Shown here piece after piece: positions 26,236-34,534 of a DNA stretch of 64,000 bases. This stretch comes from Brevibacillus brevis. GTDB taxonomy: Bacteria; Bacillota; Bacilli; Brevibacillales; Brevibacillaceae. The notes below the pieces were generated by a model that saw only the letters and a program-made list of their open reading frames with translations, ran no database searches and had not been told where the DNA came from. How positions within the stretch are numbered: position 1 is the stretch's first letter; each line of letters opens with the position of its first letter. Where the stretch lies: assembly GCF_031583145.1 (NCBI RefSeq), contig NZ_CP134050.1, positions 3,609,501-3,673,500 on the forward strand, read 5' to 3'. The position numbers and the translations under genes were made by a program.

Positions 26236-26275
26236 AGAAGCGCTCTCTTTCGTGAAAAGAGGCGCTTTTTTCTTT
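26236..26275 (+). terminator. Intrinsic terminator after lgt
   Basis: AAGCGCtCTCTTT pairs with AAAAGAGGCGCTT, followed by a T-rich run. Confidence 0.9.
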
Positions 26276-26349
26276 TCCTCTTGTCTGAATTGTCGCAATG
26301 ACGGCAAGAATACAATGTAGGAGGATAAACAGGAAAGGAGAATGTTTCG

Positions 26350-26589
26350 ATGGACGACGGAATGCTGGAAGAGTACCTGGATCGGCCTGTGCGCGTCCAA
26401 TTTGCCCCCGGCATGATTGGCCCCGGTCTAGCTGCATATGTCGAGGGCAAGCTGTATGATTACGGACCGAACGGCATTCTTCTGGAGGAGGGCGACGGCT
26501 CGCTGAATTACATTCCTCTCTCTGCCGTACGGCTCGTACAGATCAAACCGAAGCCAGGTCTGTGGGAGCGGCTCACGGGTTCGGGCTGA
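26350..26589 (+). CDS. Small protein with an Sm-like pattern, function unknown
   Basis: 79 residues from ATG 26350 with GGAAAGGAG nine bases upstream. The sequence has the five-strand rhythm of short LSm/SH3-like barrels: LDRPVRVQFAPG, VEGKLYDYGPNGILLEEGDG and YIPLSAVRLVQIKPKP. No RNA-binding motif can be identified and I do not assign a family. It lies 129 bases after lgt, beyond a terminator, and ends at a bidirectional terminator shared with the convergent pit operon, so it is monocistronic. Confidence 0.65.
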   Translation: MDDGMLEEYLDRPVRVQFAPGMIGPGLAAYVEGKLYDYGPNGILLEEGDGSLNYIPLSAVRLVQIKPKPGLWERLTGSG

Positions 26590-26599
26590 CCGAAAAACG

Positions 26600-26645
26600 A
26601 AAAGACACCTGTTGCAGGCTTGTCCGCCTGATAGGTGTCTTTTTC
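26600..26645. terminator. Bidirectional terminator between the small gene and pit
   Basis: AAAGACACCT pairs with AGGTGTCTTT, with an inner GCAGGC/GCCTG stem; T-runs follow on both strands. It serves the plus-strand gene and the convergent phosphate transport operon. Confidence 0.85.
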
Positions 26646-26677
26646 TTGTAACCAATCTGAATGAATCATCGTCTGTA

Positions 26678-27697
26678 TCAGAGAAACACATCAAACACGA
26701 CATAGCAGGCAGCAGCCAGACAGGCCGTAACGGGGAGCGTAATCACCCACGTCACGACGATGCGGCCCGCCAGACCCCATTTCACGGCATTCAGCTTTTG
26801 GGAAGCCCCTACCCCGAGGATCGAGGAAGTGATGACGTGCGTCGTGCTGACAGGCAGCTTCAACATCGTGAAAATGGTGATGATCAAAGCGGAAGAAAGG
26901 TCGGCCGAAAAACCGCTGATCGGCTTGATTTTCATAATCTTTCCGCCCATGGTCTTGATGATGCGCCATCCGCCTACCGATGTACCCAGTGCCATCGCGA
27001 GGGCTGCAGACAGCTTGACCCAGAGTGGAATGGTAAATTCGCCCGGAGCCTGATGCAAAAATCCACCCGACAACAGCGCGAGGGTGATGACCCCCATGGT
27101 TTTCTGTGCGTCGTTCGCGCCGTGGCTGAAGGACTGCCAGGAGGCCGAAAGCACTTGCAAAACGCGGAAGCTGCGGTTCGTACGATGATAGGCTGTGTTC
27201 GCAACCAGGCGGGACACGATCCGGATGACGATAAAACCTATGACAAAAGCAACGATGGGAGAAATGATCAGAGCCTTTACGATATCGATGAAGCCTTCCA
27301 TGTTGATCGAACCAAATCCTGCAGCACCTACCGCAGCACCGGCAACCCCGCCGATAATGGCATGGGAGGAAGAACTCGGGATCCCGAACCACCAGGTGAT
27401 CAGGTTCCATAAAATAGCGGCGGTAAGCGCTGCAAGAACTACGAGCAATCCGTTTTGCAGTTGGAATGGATCCGTGATTTTGCCGCCGATCGTCTTGGCT
27501 ACCCCGGTGTACGTAAGAGCTCCGAGAAGGTTGAAAACGGAAGCCAGGATGATGGCCGTACGAGGACTTAATGCTCGTGTCGATACAGATGTCGCAATCG
27601 CGTTGGCGGTATCGTGAAAACCGTTGATAAAATCAAAGCTTAGCGCCATGATGACGACGAGTATGAGAATAATCACCTCTGGCGAAAGATCAGGCAT
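26678..27697 (-). CDS. Low-affinity inorganic phosphate transporter, Pit family
   Basis: 339 residues with about ten membrane helices. The two PiT signature motifs are visible: FDFINGFHDTANAIATSVST near the N-terminus and SFSHGANDAQKTMGVITLAL in the middle, each with the GxNDxxN-type core that binds phosphate or metal-phosphate. PiT proteins take up metal-phosphate complexes with a proton gradient across the cytoplasmic membrane. The gene overlaps the DUF47 gene by 8 bases, the usual arrangement. The operon has a PhoP-box-like repeat upstream, so regulation by phosphate supply is likely. Confidence 0.95.
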   Translation of the reverse strand: MPDLSPEVIILILVVIMALSFDFINGFHDTANAIATSVSTRALSPRTAIILASVFNLLGALTYTGVAKTIGGKITDPFQLQNGLLVVLAALTAAILWNLITWWFGIPSSSSHAIIGGVAGAAVGAAGFGSINMEGFIDIVKALIISPIVAFVIGFIVIRIVSRLVANTAYHRTNRSFRVLQVLSASWQSFSHGANDAQKTMGVITLALLSGGFLHQAPGEFTIPLWVKLSAALAMALGTSVGGWRIIKTMGGKIMKIKPISGFSADLSSALIITIFTMLKLPVSTTHVITSSILGVGASQKLNAVKWGLAGRIVVTWVITLPVTACLAAACYVVFDVFL

Positions 27698-28307
27698 TCT
27701 TTAACACGATCCCTTCTACCAGATTGGAGACGTCTTCGGCAAAGTCCGCACAGTCTTCGAGCTTGTCGTAAATCTCTTTCATCTTGATCGCTTCGATCGG
27801 ATTGGCATCCGGAGCGTTCAGGAGATCCGAAACCATCTTGCGGTAGTTGGAATCTGACTCGTGTTCCAAATCCTTGATCTCCCGCGCAATTTTGGCCACC
27901 ACCTGATGGTCCAGCTTGCGAAGGGTACGGATCAGTTCGATCAGCTTCGCGGAACATTTAACCAAAATATTGGCTTGAGCGAGGACGCGTGGATCCGGTT
28001 GACGCACCTGGTACAAATACATGCGGTCCGCAACCCCGTCGATGTAATCGATCATCGAGTCCATCGTATGCGCCAATTGGTGAATATCTTCGCGCTCAAG
28101 CGGAGTGATAAAAGTGGAGTTCAACTCGTTCATGATGCGGCGAACGATTTCATCCCCTTCTTTTTCAACAGCCTTGATTGCCTTGACTTTCGCTTCCAGG
28201 TCCTGATAGTTTCCTATCATTTCATAGAAGAGATGCGTTCCCTTGTGGACGTTAGCAATTTGCTGTTCGAACAGGTCGAAGAAGATATACTTGTTTGATT
28301 TAAACAT
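27690..28307 (-). CDS. DUF47/PhoU-like accessory protein of the Pit transporter
   Basis: 205 residues from ATG 28307; a GTG at 28322 abuts AAAGGAG too closely to be used. Wholly helical with the PhoU-like three-helix repeats: FYEMIGNYQDLEAKVKAIKAVEKEGDEIVRRI, LERE-DIHQLAHTMDSMIDYIDG and the E/D-rich LEHESDSNYRKM, which carry the acidic metal-binding E/DxxxD clusters. DUF47 proteins (YkaA in Bacillus subtilis) are encoded beside Pit transporters and modulate them in the cytoplasm. First gene of a two-gene operon. Confidence 0.92.
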   Translation of the reverse strand: MFKSNKYIFFDLFEQQIANVHKGTHLFYEMIGNYQDLEAKVKAIKAVEKEGDEIVRRIMNELNSTFITPLEREDIHQLAHTMDSMIDYIDGVADRMYLYQVRQPDPRVLAQANILVKCSAKLIELIRTLRKLDHQVVAKIAREIKDLEHESDSNYRKMVSDLLNAPDANPIEAIKMKEIYDKLEDCADFAEDVSNLVEGIVLKNA

Positions 28308-28348
28308 ACGTTCCCTAGTCACTCCTTTGGAAAAATCACACCTAGACG

Positions 28349-28377
28349 ATTATATCGAACATTAATGTGAACGTAAA
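28349..28377 (-). promoter_or_regulatory. Likely sigma-A promoter of the pit operon
   Basis: Minus strand TTTACG, 17 bases, TATAAT (28349-28354). The -10 is perfect and the -35 weak, as usual for activator-dependent promoters. Confidence 0.55.
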
Positions 28378-28408
28378 TTTAAAAACAAGCGAAAGTGTAT
28401 GTATTTTT

Positions 28409-28436
28409 CTTTAACGTATTATTAAGTTTTTGTAAA
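28409..28436 (-). promoter_or_regulatory. PhoP-box-like repeats upstream of the pit operon
   Basis: On the minus strand three hexamers, TTTACA, TTAATA and TTAAAG, are separated by exactly 5 bases, giving an 11-base period. PhoP of Bacillales binds TTAACA-like hexamers at 5-base spacing. The repeats lie about 32 bases upstream of the predicted -35. Confidence 0.5.
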
Positions 28437-28457
28437 TCACCTTTACAATTCCCCAAG

Positions 28458-28483
28458 AAAAATACCCGCCTTCCCAGCGGGTA
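28458..28483 (-). terminator. Intrinsic terminator of the diguanylate cyclase gene
   Basis: Minus strand ACCCGC and GCGGGT form a stem around TGGGAAG, followed by ATTTTT. Confidence 0.85.
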
Positions 28484-28514
28484 CGAATGGTAGTGTTGCC
28501 GAAGGCTCCTGTAT

Positions 28515-29255
28515 TTAATTCGTGGCGGCAAGCATGCAGTCTTTCTTTTTCTTGGCTTCGTACATCAGCGTGTCGGCTTTTTCAGCGAGCTGCAACGCGT
28601 CAGTCGCATGCAGCGGAAACGAGGCCACCCCGATGCTCACTGTCACACCGGACAACTCCTGTCGCACCTGCTGCTGGATTCGCTCGCCGATCGCCAAACC
28701 GGCAGTGGTGTCGGCATGAGGCAGCAGGACGACAAATTCCTCTCCGCCCCATCTCCCTACCGCATCGTGCTTCCGGACGCATGCTTGCAGGACAGAAGCG
28801 AATTGGCACAAGAGCTTGTCTCCTTCCACGTGACCATAACGGTCGTTGTACTTTTTGAAATTATCCAAATCTATAAACAACAAAGTGACCGGGTATTTGG
28901 AACGGCGGGCGACCTTTACTTCGTGATTCAGCCTGGCCAAAAACCGGCGATTGACCAGCACGCCTGTCAACGAATCGTGATAAGCCATCTGCCGCAGTGA
29001 TTCCACGTACTTCCCGATCCGATACCCGGTAGCTGTCTGGATGACAGCCGCCATCATGATCCAACCTGCCTGCTCTCCCTCTGTCGGCATTCCGATCGCG
29101 AACAACCAAACGGCGATCATGAGAAAGGATGCCCCCAAGCCAATCCAGCGTGAATCCAAAGATTTCCCCCTCCGGTCCAAGCAATTCTCTTTCATCTCTT
29201 TTTGAGACATTGGACCTATATCTATCTTGAAAATCAGGACTGTAATCGCATTCAT
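28515..29255 (-). CDS. Membrane diguanylate cyclase (GGDEF domain with I-site)
   Basis: 246 residues. Two hydrophobic segments (about 37-55 and 64-78) are followed by a GGDEF domain: DSLTGVLVNRRF opens the domain, the metal-binding IDLDNFKKYND region follows, and the active site reads GGEEF at 170-174. An inhibitory I-site RKHD (R161, D164) lies exactly five residues before it, so c-di-GMP should inhibit its own synthesis. The enzyme makes c-di-GMP from two GTP. There is no obvious sensor domain outside the membrane. ATG 29210 is an alternative start. Alone in its transcript; a plausible source of c-di-GMP for the PilZ synthase at 4072-5943, though other cyclases surely exist elsewhere. Confidence 0.93.
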   Translation of the reverse strand: MNAITVLIFKIDIGPMSQKEMKENCLDRRGKSLDSRWIGLGASFLMIAVWLFAIGMPTEGEQAGWIMMAAVIQTATGYRIGKYVESLRQMAYHDSLTGVLVNRRFLARLNHEVKVARRSKYPVTLLFIDLDNFKKYNDRYGHVEGDKLLCQFASVLQACVRKHDAVGRWGGEEFVVLLPHADTTAGLAIGERIQQQVRQELSGVTVSIGVASFPLHATDALQLAEKADTLMYEAKKKKDCMLAATN

Positions 29256-29458
29256 AGGAATATTTTACCTATCTTTATTTTTGAGTTCAAGCCCAAATGT
29301 GGACCGCAATGTGCTGATTTTGCCGCAAATACCTCTTGCATCCTTCTTCCTGTGAATAAAGTCTAACAATTCTCATTTATCCCAAACCTCTTTCTTTTCT
29401 TATGACTCTCCGATATACTTACAAAAATATCCTTTATCGGCAAGGAGGAATTATCCGC

Positions 29459-30709
29459 ATGACCTGGCTTCACAACCTCCTCTCCCGCTATGACAAGGCA
29501 ATCTGGATCCGCGTCATCGGGACAATCTTGACGACTTTTGCCGGCTTCATGCTCCGACCGTTTCTGGCCTTCTATCTTTACGACAGAATGGACGGCAACC
29601 TGCTGCTTGCAGCGATGGTCACGAGTCTTCAGCCCCTCACGAGCATCATCTCAGGCTATTTCGCCGGCAGCCTGTCAGACCGATACGGCCGAAAGCCGTT
29701 GATGATAGCTGCACTCCTGATCGAATCCGTTTCCATGGCGGGCTACATGTGGGCAGAGTCCCTCATCGCCTTTGCCGCTCTCACCATTCTAAACGGGGTC
29801 GGGGCTTCCCTGTTCTGGCCCGCAGCTAGCGCGCAAGTGACAGACATTGTTCCCGAAGAGAAACGAAGTGAAGTATTCGCCCTGCTCCATACCGCCCTGA
29901 ATCTGGGGGCAGCTGCCGGGCCGCTCATCGGCGTCGCGCTGTACAAAATCAATCCGGGCATCGCCTTTGGCATTTGCTCGCTCACGTTGTTCATTTACTG
30001 TCTGCTCATTGCCTGGCAAGTGCCTGAAACACTGCCGCGAGAAGCGAGGAATCGCACGGAAACGAACAAACTGAGTAGTCCGAGCGCCCGCTTCAAATGG
30101 TCCGAGCATACCACCGTAGTTTGGATGGCACTCGCTGCCGTTCCGGTCTCTCTACTGTACTCGCAGGTGGAAATTATCCTCCCGCAGCACTTGCGAACGA
30201 AGTACGACGATTTTCTCACGGTCTTTGCTACGCTCTTGACCATCAACGGGATCCTGGTCGTCTGTTGCCAGATTGCCATTGCCAAATTCGCGGAACGCTT
30301 TCCAGCCCACCGAGTCATCTTAATCGCGTATATGTTCCTCGTCTGTGTCGGCTTCGGATACGGCTGGGCGCCCGGCATGCTCGTCCTCGTACTGGCGGAG
30401 ACCGTGTTTACGATCGGCGAGATGCTGTACGGACCGCAAATCCAGAAAGCGATTTCCGTCATGGCACCCGATGAACACCGCGGACGTTACTTTGCCGTTT
30501 TCGGCGCCAACTGGGGGATCACAGGAACCATCGGGCCTTCCGTGGGTGCTGTCGCTTTCCGCCATATCGGAGGGGCTTACTGGTTTTCGGTGCTCAGCGC
30601 CCTGCTGTTGGTCGGGGGACTGTTTCAATACCGGTTCGTCAAAAAAGCAATGCAGCGCACGCAAGCGGCTCCCGTTTCCACGGAGCAGCCGTCAGTGTCC
30701 GCCACCTGA
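29459..30709 (+). CDS. Major facilitator superfamily exporter (DHA1, drug-efflux type)
   Basis: 416 residues from ATG 29459, chosen for the AAGGAGG ten bases upstream; an ATG at 29402 has no ribosome site. Twelve membrane helices are expected. Motif A between helices 2 and 3 is GSLSDRYGRKP, and the region of helix 5 (HTALNLGAAAGPLIG) is the glycine/proline-rich motif C of antiporters. Such proteins export drugs or metabolites using the proton gradient. Substrate unknown. It stands alone: a terminator follows, and the neighbour on the same strand is the alkylpyrone operon. Confidence 0.9.
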   Translation: MTWLHNLLSRYDKAIWIRVIGTILTTFAGFMLRPFLAFYLYDRMDGNLLLAAMVTSLQPLTSIISGYFAGSLSDRYGRKPLMIAALLIESVSMAGYMWAESLIAFAALTILNGVGASLFWPAASAQVTDIVPEEKRSEVFALLHTALNLGAAAGPLIGVALYKINPGIAFGICSLTLFIYCLLIAWQVPETLPREARNRTETNKLSSPSARFKWSEHTTVVWMALAAVPVSLLYSQVEIILPQHLRTKYDDFLTVFATLLTINGILVVCCQIAIAKFAERFPAHRVILIAYMFLVCVGFGYGWAPGMLVLVLAETVFTIGEMLYGPQIQKAISVMAPDEHRGRYFAVFGANWGITGTIGPSVGAVAFRHIGGAYWFSVLSALLLVGGLFQYRFVKKAMQRTQAAPVSTEQPSVSAT

Positions 30710-30732
30710 CTTTCGCACACCGAACGTGATAG

Positions 30733-30768
30733 AAGCCTGATGTGCCTTCAAGGTCCATCAGGCTTTTT
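30733..30768 (+). terminator. Intrinsic terminator after the MFS gene
   Basis: AAGCCTGATG pairs with CATCAGGCTT, followed by TTTT. Confidence 0.88.
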
Positions 30769-30865
30769 GTGTTGCAGCCGCCGATTTGTGGATCGCTATG
30801 AATTGGAATGAAATGGTAGGGAAAAACTAAAAAGTACCATCCTAAAGACGGGAGTGAAAGACCAC

Positions 30866-31933
30866 ATGCCCCGTATTCAATCCGTGGCGACAGCCGTACC
30901 TCCCTATGAGATCGACCAAGAAGATTCGATGCGCCTGGCACGCCGTTTTTTCCAGGATGCCTTTCCCGATATCGATCGACTACTGGGCGTTTTCGGGAAC
31001 AGCCAAATCCGCAAGCGCCACTTCTGCATGCCGATGGACTGGTACGAAAGCGACCGACACTTTTCGGAAAAAAATCGCCTGTATGTGGAAAACGCGGAAG
31101 CCCTTTCTGTCCTCGCTGGCCGCAGATGCTTGGAAAATGCAAATCTTTCGGCTGACGAAGTCGATTGCCTGATGTTTGTATCAAGCACGGGGATCGCGAC
31201 GCCCAGCCTCGACTCACGTCTGGTAAACCTTCTGGGGCTGCGTCCTGACGTCGCTCGGGTGCCACTGTGGGGATTGGGGTGTGCTGGCGGTGCGATGGGG
31301 CTGACCCGTGCCTGCGAATACGCCCGCGCCTACCCCGACCGCCGCGTCCTCCTCCTCAGCGTCGAGCTGTGCGGGCTGACCTTCATACGTCAGGATCTGT
31401 CCAAAAGCAATCTCGTGGCGACCTGCCTGTTTGGCGATGGCGCCGCAGCCGTGCTGGTCGAAGGGGATGAGGCTAAGACTGTGTCCAGCCCTTTTCCTCG
31501 TCTTCACTTTTGCGCCGCGCGGACGACCACTTGGCCGGATACGCTGGATGTCATGGGCTGGGAGCTGACCGAACCAGGACTCAAGGTCATTTTTTCCCGA
31601 GACATTCCCAGTATCATTCGCCAGTCCATGAAGGAAAACGTCGACAGCTTTCTTTCCTTGCACGGCACTTCCGTGGATGGAGTTCGGCACTTTCTGTTTC
31701 ATCCGGGGGGCGCCAAAGTGCTGGCCGCATACCGAGAGTCTCTCGGCATTCCACAGGACGCGACGCGATTGTCAGCCGAAGTGCTCGCAAACTTTGGCAA
31801 CATGTCCTCTCCGACGGTCCTGTTTGTGTTGGAAAAAAGCATGGAGCAGGCGTGGCGCCCCGGCGACCGCGGGCTTCTCGCCGCTCTCGGCCCTGGCTTC
31901 AGCTCGGAGATGCTCCTCTTGGAAGCGAGGTAA
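30866..31933 (+). CDS. bpsA: Type III polyketide synthase, BpsA-like
   Basis: 355 residues from ATG 30866 (MPRIQSVATAVP), with GGGAG 11 bases upstream; the length and first residues match Bacillus subtilis BpsA. The catalytic triad of chalcone-synthase-fold enzymes is present: Cys in LGCAGGAMGL, His in FLFHPGG and Asn in NFGNMSSPTVLF. BpsA condenses long-chain acyl-CoA with malonyl-CoA to give alkylpyrones in the cytoplasm. The next gene, five bases on, encodes the BpsB-type methyltransferase that O-methylates these pyrones, so the pair forms the known bps operon. Substrate chain length cannot be read from sequence. Confidence 0.93.
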   Translation: MPRIQSVATAVPPYEIDQEDSMRLARRFFQDAFPDIDRLLGVFGNSQIRKRHFCMPMDWYESDRHFSEKNRLYVENAEALSVLAGRRCLENANLSADEVDCLMFVSSTGIATPSLDSRLVNLLGLRPDVARVPLWGLGCAGGAMGLTRACEYARAYPDRRVLLLSVELCGLTFIRQDLSKSNLVATCLFGDGAAAVLVEGDEAKTVSSPFPRLHFCAARTTTWPDTLDVMGWELTEPGLKVIFSRDIPSIIRQSMKENVDSFLSLHGTSVDGVRHFLFHPGGAKVLAAYRESLGIPQDATRLSAEVLANFGNMSSPTVLFVLEKSMEQAWRPGDRGLLAALGPGFSSEMLLLEAR

Positions 31934-31938
31934 CGGGG

Positions 31939-32451
31939 ATGGACTTTTTCTGGTACGTGATGGGTACCGTCCTGCTCCAACGGTGGGGAGAGCTCCTGCT
32001 CGCCGCGAGGAATGCCCGCATCATCCGCTCACTTGGTGGATATGAAATCGGGTCCGGACATTACAAATTCATCGTAGCGCTCCATTTGCTTTTTTTCGTC
32101 AGCCTCGTATTTGAAGTCGTGAACGGTCCGCGCCTGCTTCCCGTTTGGTGGCCTTATCCATTTTCCTGCTTTGTGGCTGCACAGCTCCTGCGCTACTGGT
32201 GCATCTGGAGCCTGGGCCCTCGCTGGAACACGCGAATCCTGATCCTGCCAGGCAGTCCGCCGGTGGCGCGCGGGCCGTACCGGTTCCTTCGCCATCCCAA
32301 CTATCTGGTGGTGGCCGTCGAGCTTTTCGCATTGCCGATCACGTTCGGCGCGGTGCTTACCGCTGTTATGTTTACCGTCCTCAATGGGTGGATGCTCCTG
32401 CGTGTCCGGATCCCCGCCGAAGAACGAGCAGTCTACGCTCCCAAAGAATAG
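31939..32451 (+). CDS. bpsB: Isoprenylcysteine carboxyl methyltransferase family, BpsB-like pyrone O-methyltransferase
   Basis: 170 residues from ATG 31939, five bases after the bpsA stop, with GAGGTAACGGGG as ribosome site; the reading frame is open far upstream inside bpsA but that part is a shadow. Four to five membrane helices are visible. The ICMT signature GPYRFLRHPNYLVVAVEL lies near residues 105-122 and ends with the family's terminal EE (PAEERA). In Bacillus subtilis the homologue (YpbQ/BpsB) methylates alkylpyrones made by BpsA using S-adenosylmethionine. Confidence 0.92.
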   Translation: MDFFWYVMGTVLLQRWGELLLAARNARIIRSLGGYEIGSGHYKFIVALHLLFFVSLVFEVVNGPRLLPVWWPYPFSCFVAAQLLRYWCIWSLGPRWNTRILILPGSPPVARGPYRFLRHPNYLVVAVELFALPITFGAVLTAVMFTVLNGWMLLRVRIPAEERAVYAPKE

Positions 32452-32456
32452 TACGC

Positions 32457-32496
32457 AAAAAAGTCTCCGCAAGGTTACGAGGCGGAGACTTTTTTG
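32457..32496. terminator. Terminator after the bps operon, symmetric
   Basis: AAAAAAGTCTCCGC pairs perfectly with GCGGAGACTTTTTT around an 11-base loop; usable in either direction, here needed by the plus-strand operon. Confidence 0.9.
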
Positions 32497-32575
32497 CCAA
32501 AAGACAGGTTTACACAGCCGAATATTGGGTAGAGAAAATAGAATGCTCTATTATCATCATGTGAGGTGACGTCAG

Positions 32576-32896
32576 GTGAATCGGACAAGCGTATTTGAAC
32601 CTATGGAAGCTCGGCGTATGATCGTCCGCGATTTTTATGAATTGATCGAAACGATCCCGAATCGGGACGACCAAGAAACGATTCAAAAGCTGCTTCGCTA
32701 CTTGCAGGGCCTGCTGCGAATCAAGCAAGTGATCCCGCCGACTGTGGAGATCATGACCATCGTCAAGCAGAACAAGCCGATCCTCTTTCACGCGGCTCGC
32801 CGAGCAGTGATGAGTTCCAGCAACCTCTCCATGCTGTTTCAGCTCGACATGGACGTAGACCTGGCCAAGGAACGGCTGCGACAATACATCGCGTGA
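32576..32896 (+). CDS. Small helical protein, function unknown
   Basis: 106 residues from GTG 32576 with GAGGTGACGTCAG upstream. The sequence is mostly helical and charged (MIVRDFYELIETIPNRDDQETIQKLLRYLQGLLRIKQ) with no signal or membrane segment. I recognise no motif. It begins 79 bases after a terminator and runs convergently to the aminopeptidase gene, from which its stop is separated by 11 bases, so it is monocistronic. Codon use and ribosome site support a real gene. Confidence 0.6.
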   Translation: MNRTSVFEPMEARRMIVRDFYELIETIPNRDDQETIQKLLRYLQGLLRIKQVIPPTVEIMTIVKQNKPILFHAARRAVMSSSNLSMLFQLDMDVDLAKERLRQYIA

Positions 32897-32907
32897 AACA
32901 GTTCCCC

Positions 32908-34023
32908 TTACCCTTTTAACGACTCGGGATTGAGGCATTCCAGCTCAGGAATGACGAAACGGCCGTCTTTGCGGATCAGAACGCCGTCAAACCAAATTTC
33001 TCCTCCGCCCCATTCCGGGCGCTGAATCGATACCATATCCCAGTGCACGGACGATTTGTTGCCGTTGTATGCTTCGTCATAGCACTGTCCCGGGGTAAAG
33101 TGGAAGCTTCCGTCGATCTTCTCGTCAAACAAGATGTCTTTCATCGGGTTCATAATGTACGGGTTTACCCCGATGGCAAATTCACCGATGTAACGTGCGC
33201 CTTCATCCGTATCGAGGATTTCGTTGAGACGTTTGGTGTCGTTGGCGGTTGCCTCGACGATCTTTCCATTTTCAAAGGTAAGGCGGACGTTTTCGAAGGT
33301 AAAGCCGTGGTATGGGGTCGGAGCATTGTGCGTGATGGTTCCGTTGACCGAGTCCTTAACCGGCGCCGTATACACTTCGCCGTCCGGAATGTTGCGAAGG
33401 CCTGCGCACTTGACGGCTGGAATGTCTTTGATGGAGAAAGTCAGGTCTGTTCCTGGTCCTACCAGTCTGACCTGATCCGTGCGATTCATCAGTGCGACGA
33501 GGCTATCCATGGCGTCGTTCATTTTGCCGTAGTCCAGGTTGCACACTTGGAAGTAGAAGTCTTCGAATGCAGCGGTGGACATATTCGCGAGCTGGGCCAT
33601 GGAAGGATTCGGATAGCGCAGTACGACCCATTTGGTGTGAGGGACGCGTACATTCATGACAGGCAATTCGTACAAGCGCGAATACATGCCCAGCCGTTCG
33701 CCCGGTACATCTGCCATTTCGTTGATATTGCTGCCCGCGCGGATCCCGATGTAGCCGTCCATTTTTTCCATCAAGGACACTTCGTGCTCAGCCATGACCG
33801 CGAGCTGATCTTCCTTGCATTGCATTGCCAGCTCCCGGCTCACGGCCGGATTGATCAATTGGACGAAAGGATTGCCCTTTGCCTTGTAGATTTCCCGCAC
33901 CAGCGCCGCTACCAGATCAGGCGTCTCTCCCTTGGCATTAATCAAAATGTTCTCTCCTGGCTGCACTCGAACCGAATAGTTGACGAGATTGTAGGCCAAT
34001 TGTTCCAATCTTGGGTCTCTCAT
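32908..34023 (-). CDS. M29 family metallo-aminopeptidase (AmpS/PepS type)
   Basis: 371 residues, near the usual length of thermophilic aminopeptidase T/AmpS. The C-terminal catalytic part holds the metal ligands in the expected order: Glu in NIPDGEVYTAP, Glu in GEFAIGVNPY, His in GSFHFTPGQCYDE and His/Asp in SSVHWDMV. The N-terminal part (LVNYSVRVQPGENILINAKGETPDLVAAL) is also typical. M29 enzymes remove N-terminal residues from peptides in the cytoplasm with two cobalt or zinc ions. It is alone on the minus strand; no clear terminator was seen in the 11 bases before the convergent neighbour. Confidence 0.93.
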   Translation of the reverse strand: MRDPRLEQLAYNLVNYSVRVQPGENILINAKGETPDLVAALVREIYKAKGNPFVQLINPAVSRELAMQCKEDQLAVMAEHEVSLMEKMDGYIGIRAGSNINEMADVPGERLGMYSRLYELPVMNVRVPHTKWVVLRYPNPSMAQLANMSTAAFEDFYFQVCNLDYGKMNDAMDSLVALMNRTDQVRLVGPGTDLTFSIKDIPAVKCAGLRNIPDGEVYTAPVKDSVNGTITHNAPTPYHGFTFENVRLTFENGKIVEATANDTKRLNEILDTDEGARYIGEFAIGVNPYIMNPMKDILFDEKIDGSFHFTPGQCYDEAYNGNKSSVHWDMVSIQRPEWGGGEIWFDGVLIRKDGRFVIPELECLNPESLKG

Positions 34024-34113
34024 CAGTCACACACCCTTTTTCAATTTTCTGATTCCTCTTGTATTCTTACCGATAAATACGGATAAGTCAATAAAATTTA
34101 TTTTATCATCTGC

Positions 34114-34153
34114 AAAAGAAGAGCCAGCCCCATTGGTTGAAAGGGCCGGCCTG
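34114..34153 (-). terminator. Probable terminator of the YozQ-like gene
   Basis: Minus strand GGCCGGCCC and GGGGCTGGC form an imperfect stem followed by TCTTCTTTTG. The T-run is interrupted. Confidence 0.55.
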
Positions 34154-34172
34154 ACAGCTGTTGTCATGCACA

Positions 34173-34343
34173 TTATTCGATTCTATTGCCCCTGTCCTCG
34201 ATCGTACCCATCTTGTACACGTCGCTGACCTGCTCTTGCGTCGTCGCAAGCCCGTCCTGTTCCATGGTCTCGCTTTCCGTCATCGCTGTCTCGCCAGCTT
34301 GCTGCACACCCGCAGCCGCTTGTCCCTCCTTGTCGCGCTTCAT
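34173..34343 (-). CDS. Small YozQ-like (DUF4025-type) hydrophilic protein
   Basis: 56 residues from ATG 34343, preceded by AAAAGGAGGGG. Strongly hydrophilic; the C-terminal half GLATTQEQVSDVYKMGTIED resembles, from memory, the conserved GLA-T-EQ-SD-Y--GTID pattern of YozQ-family proteins in Bacillales, which have no known function. The frame is open further upstream to 34475 but that part lacks a ribosome site. The assignment to the family is tentative, the gene itself is well supported. Confidence 0.65.
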   Translation of the reverse strand: MKRDKEGQAAAGVQQAGETAMTESETMEQDGLATTQEQVSDVYKMGTIEDRGNRIE

Positions 34344-34534
34344 GCTTCGCCCCTCCTTTTCATTGATTTCCGATATAGTGTATACCGGAAACTCCCTGTT
34401 TACCCGTGGATCGCCAATGGAGACATGAGGATGGGGCGAGACGGCCCCGATGATGGTGACCTGAGCGCGATGCAAACTGGTTCAGCGATACCAAAACTGG
34501 TCCAAGACAAGGCTGACTGCAGAAACCTGTTCCC

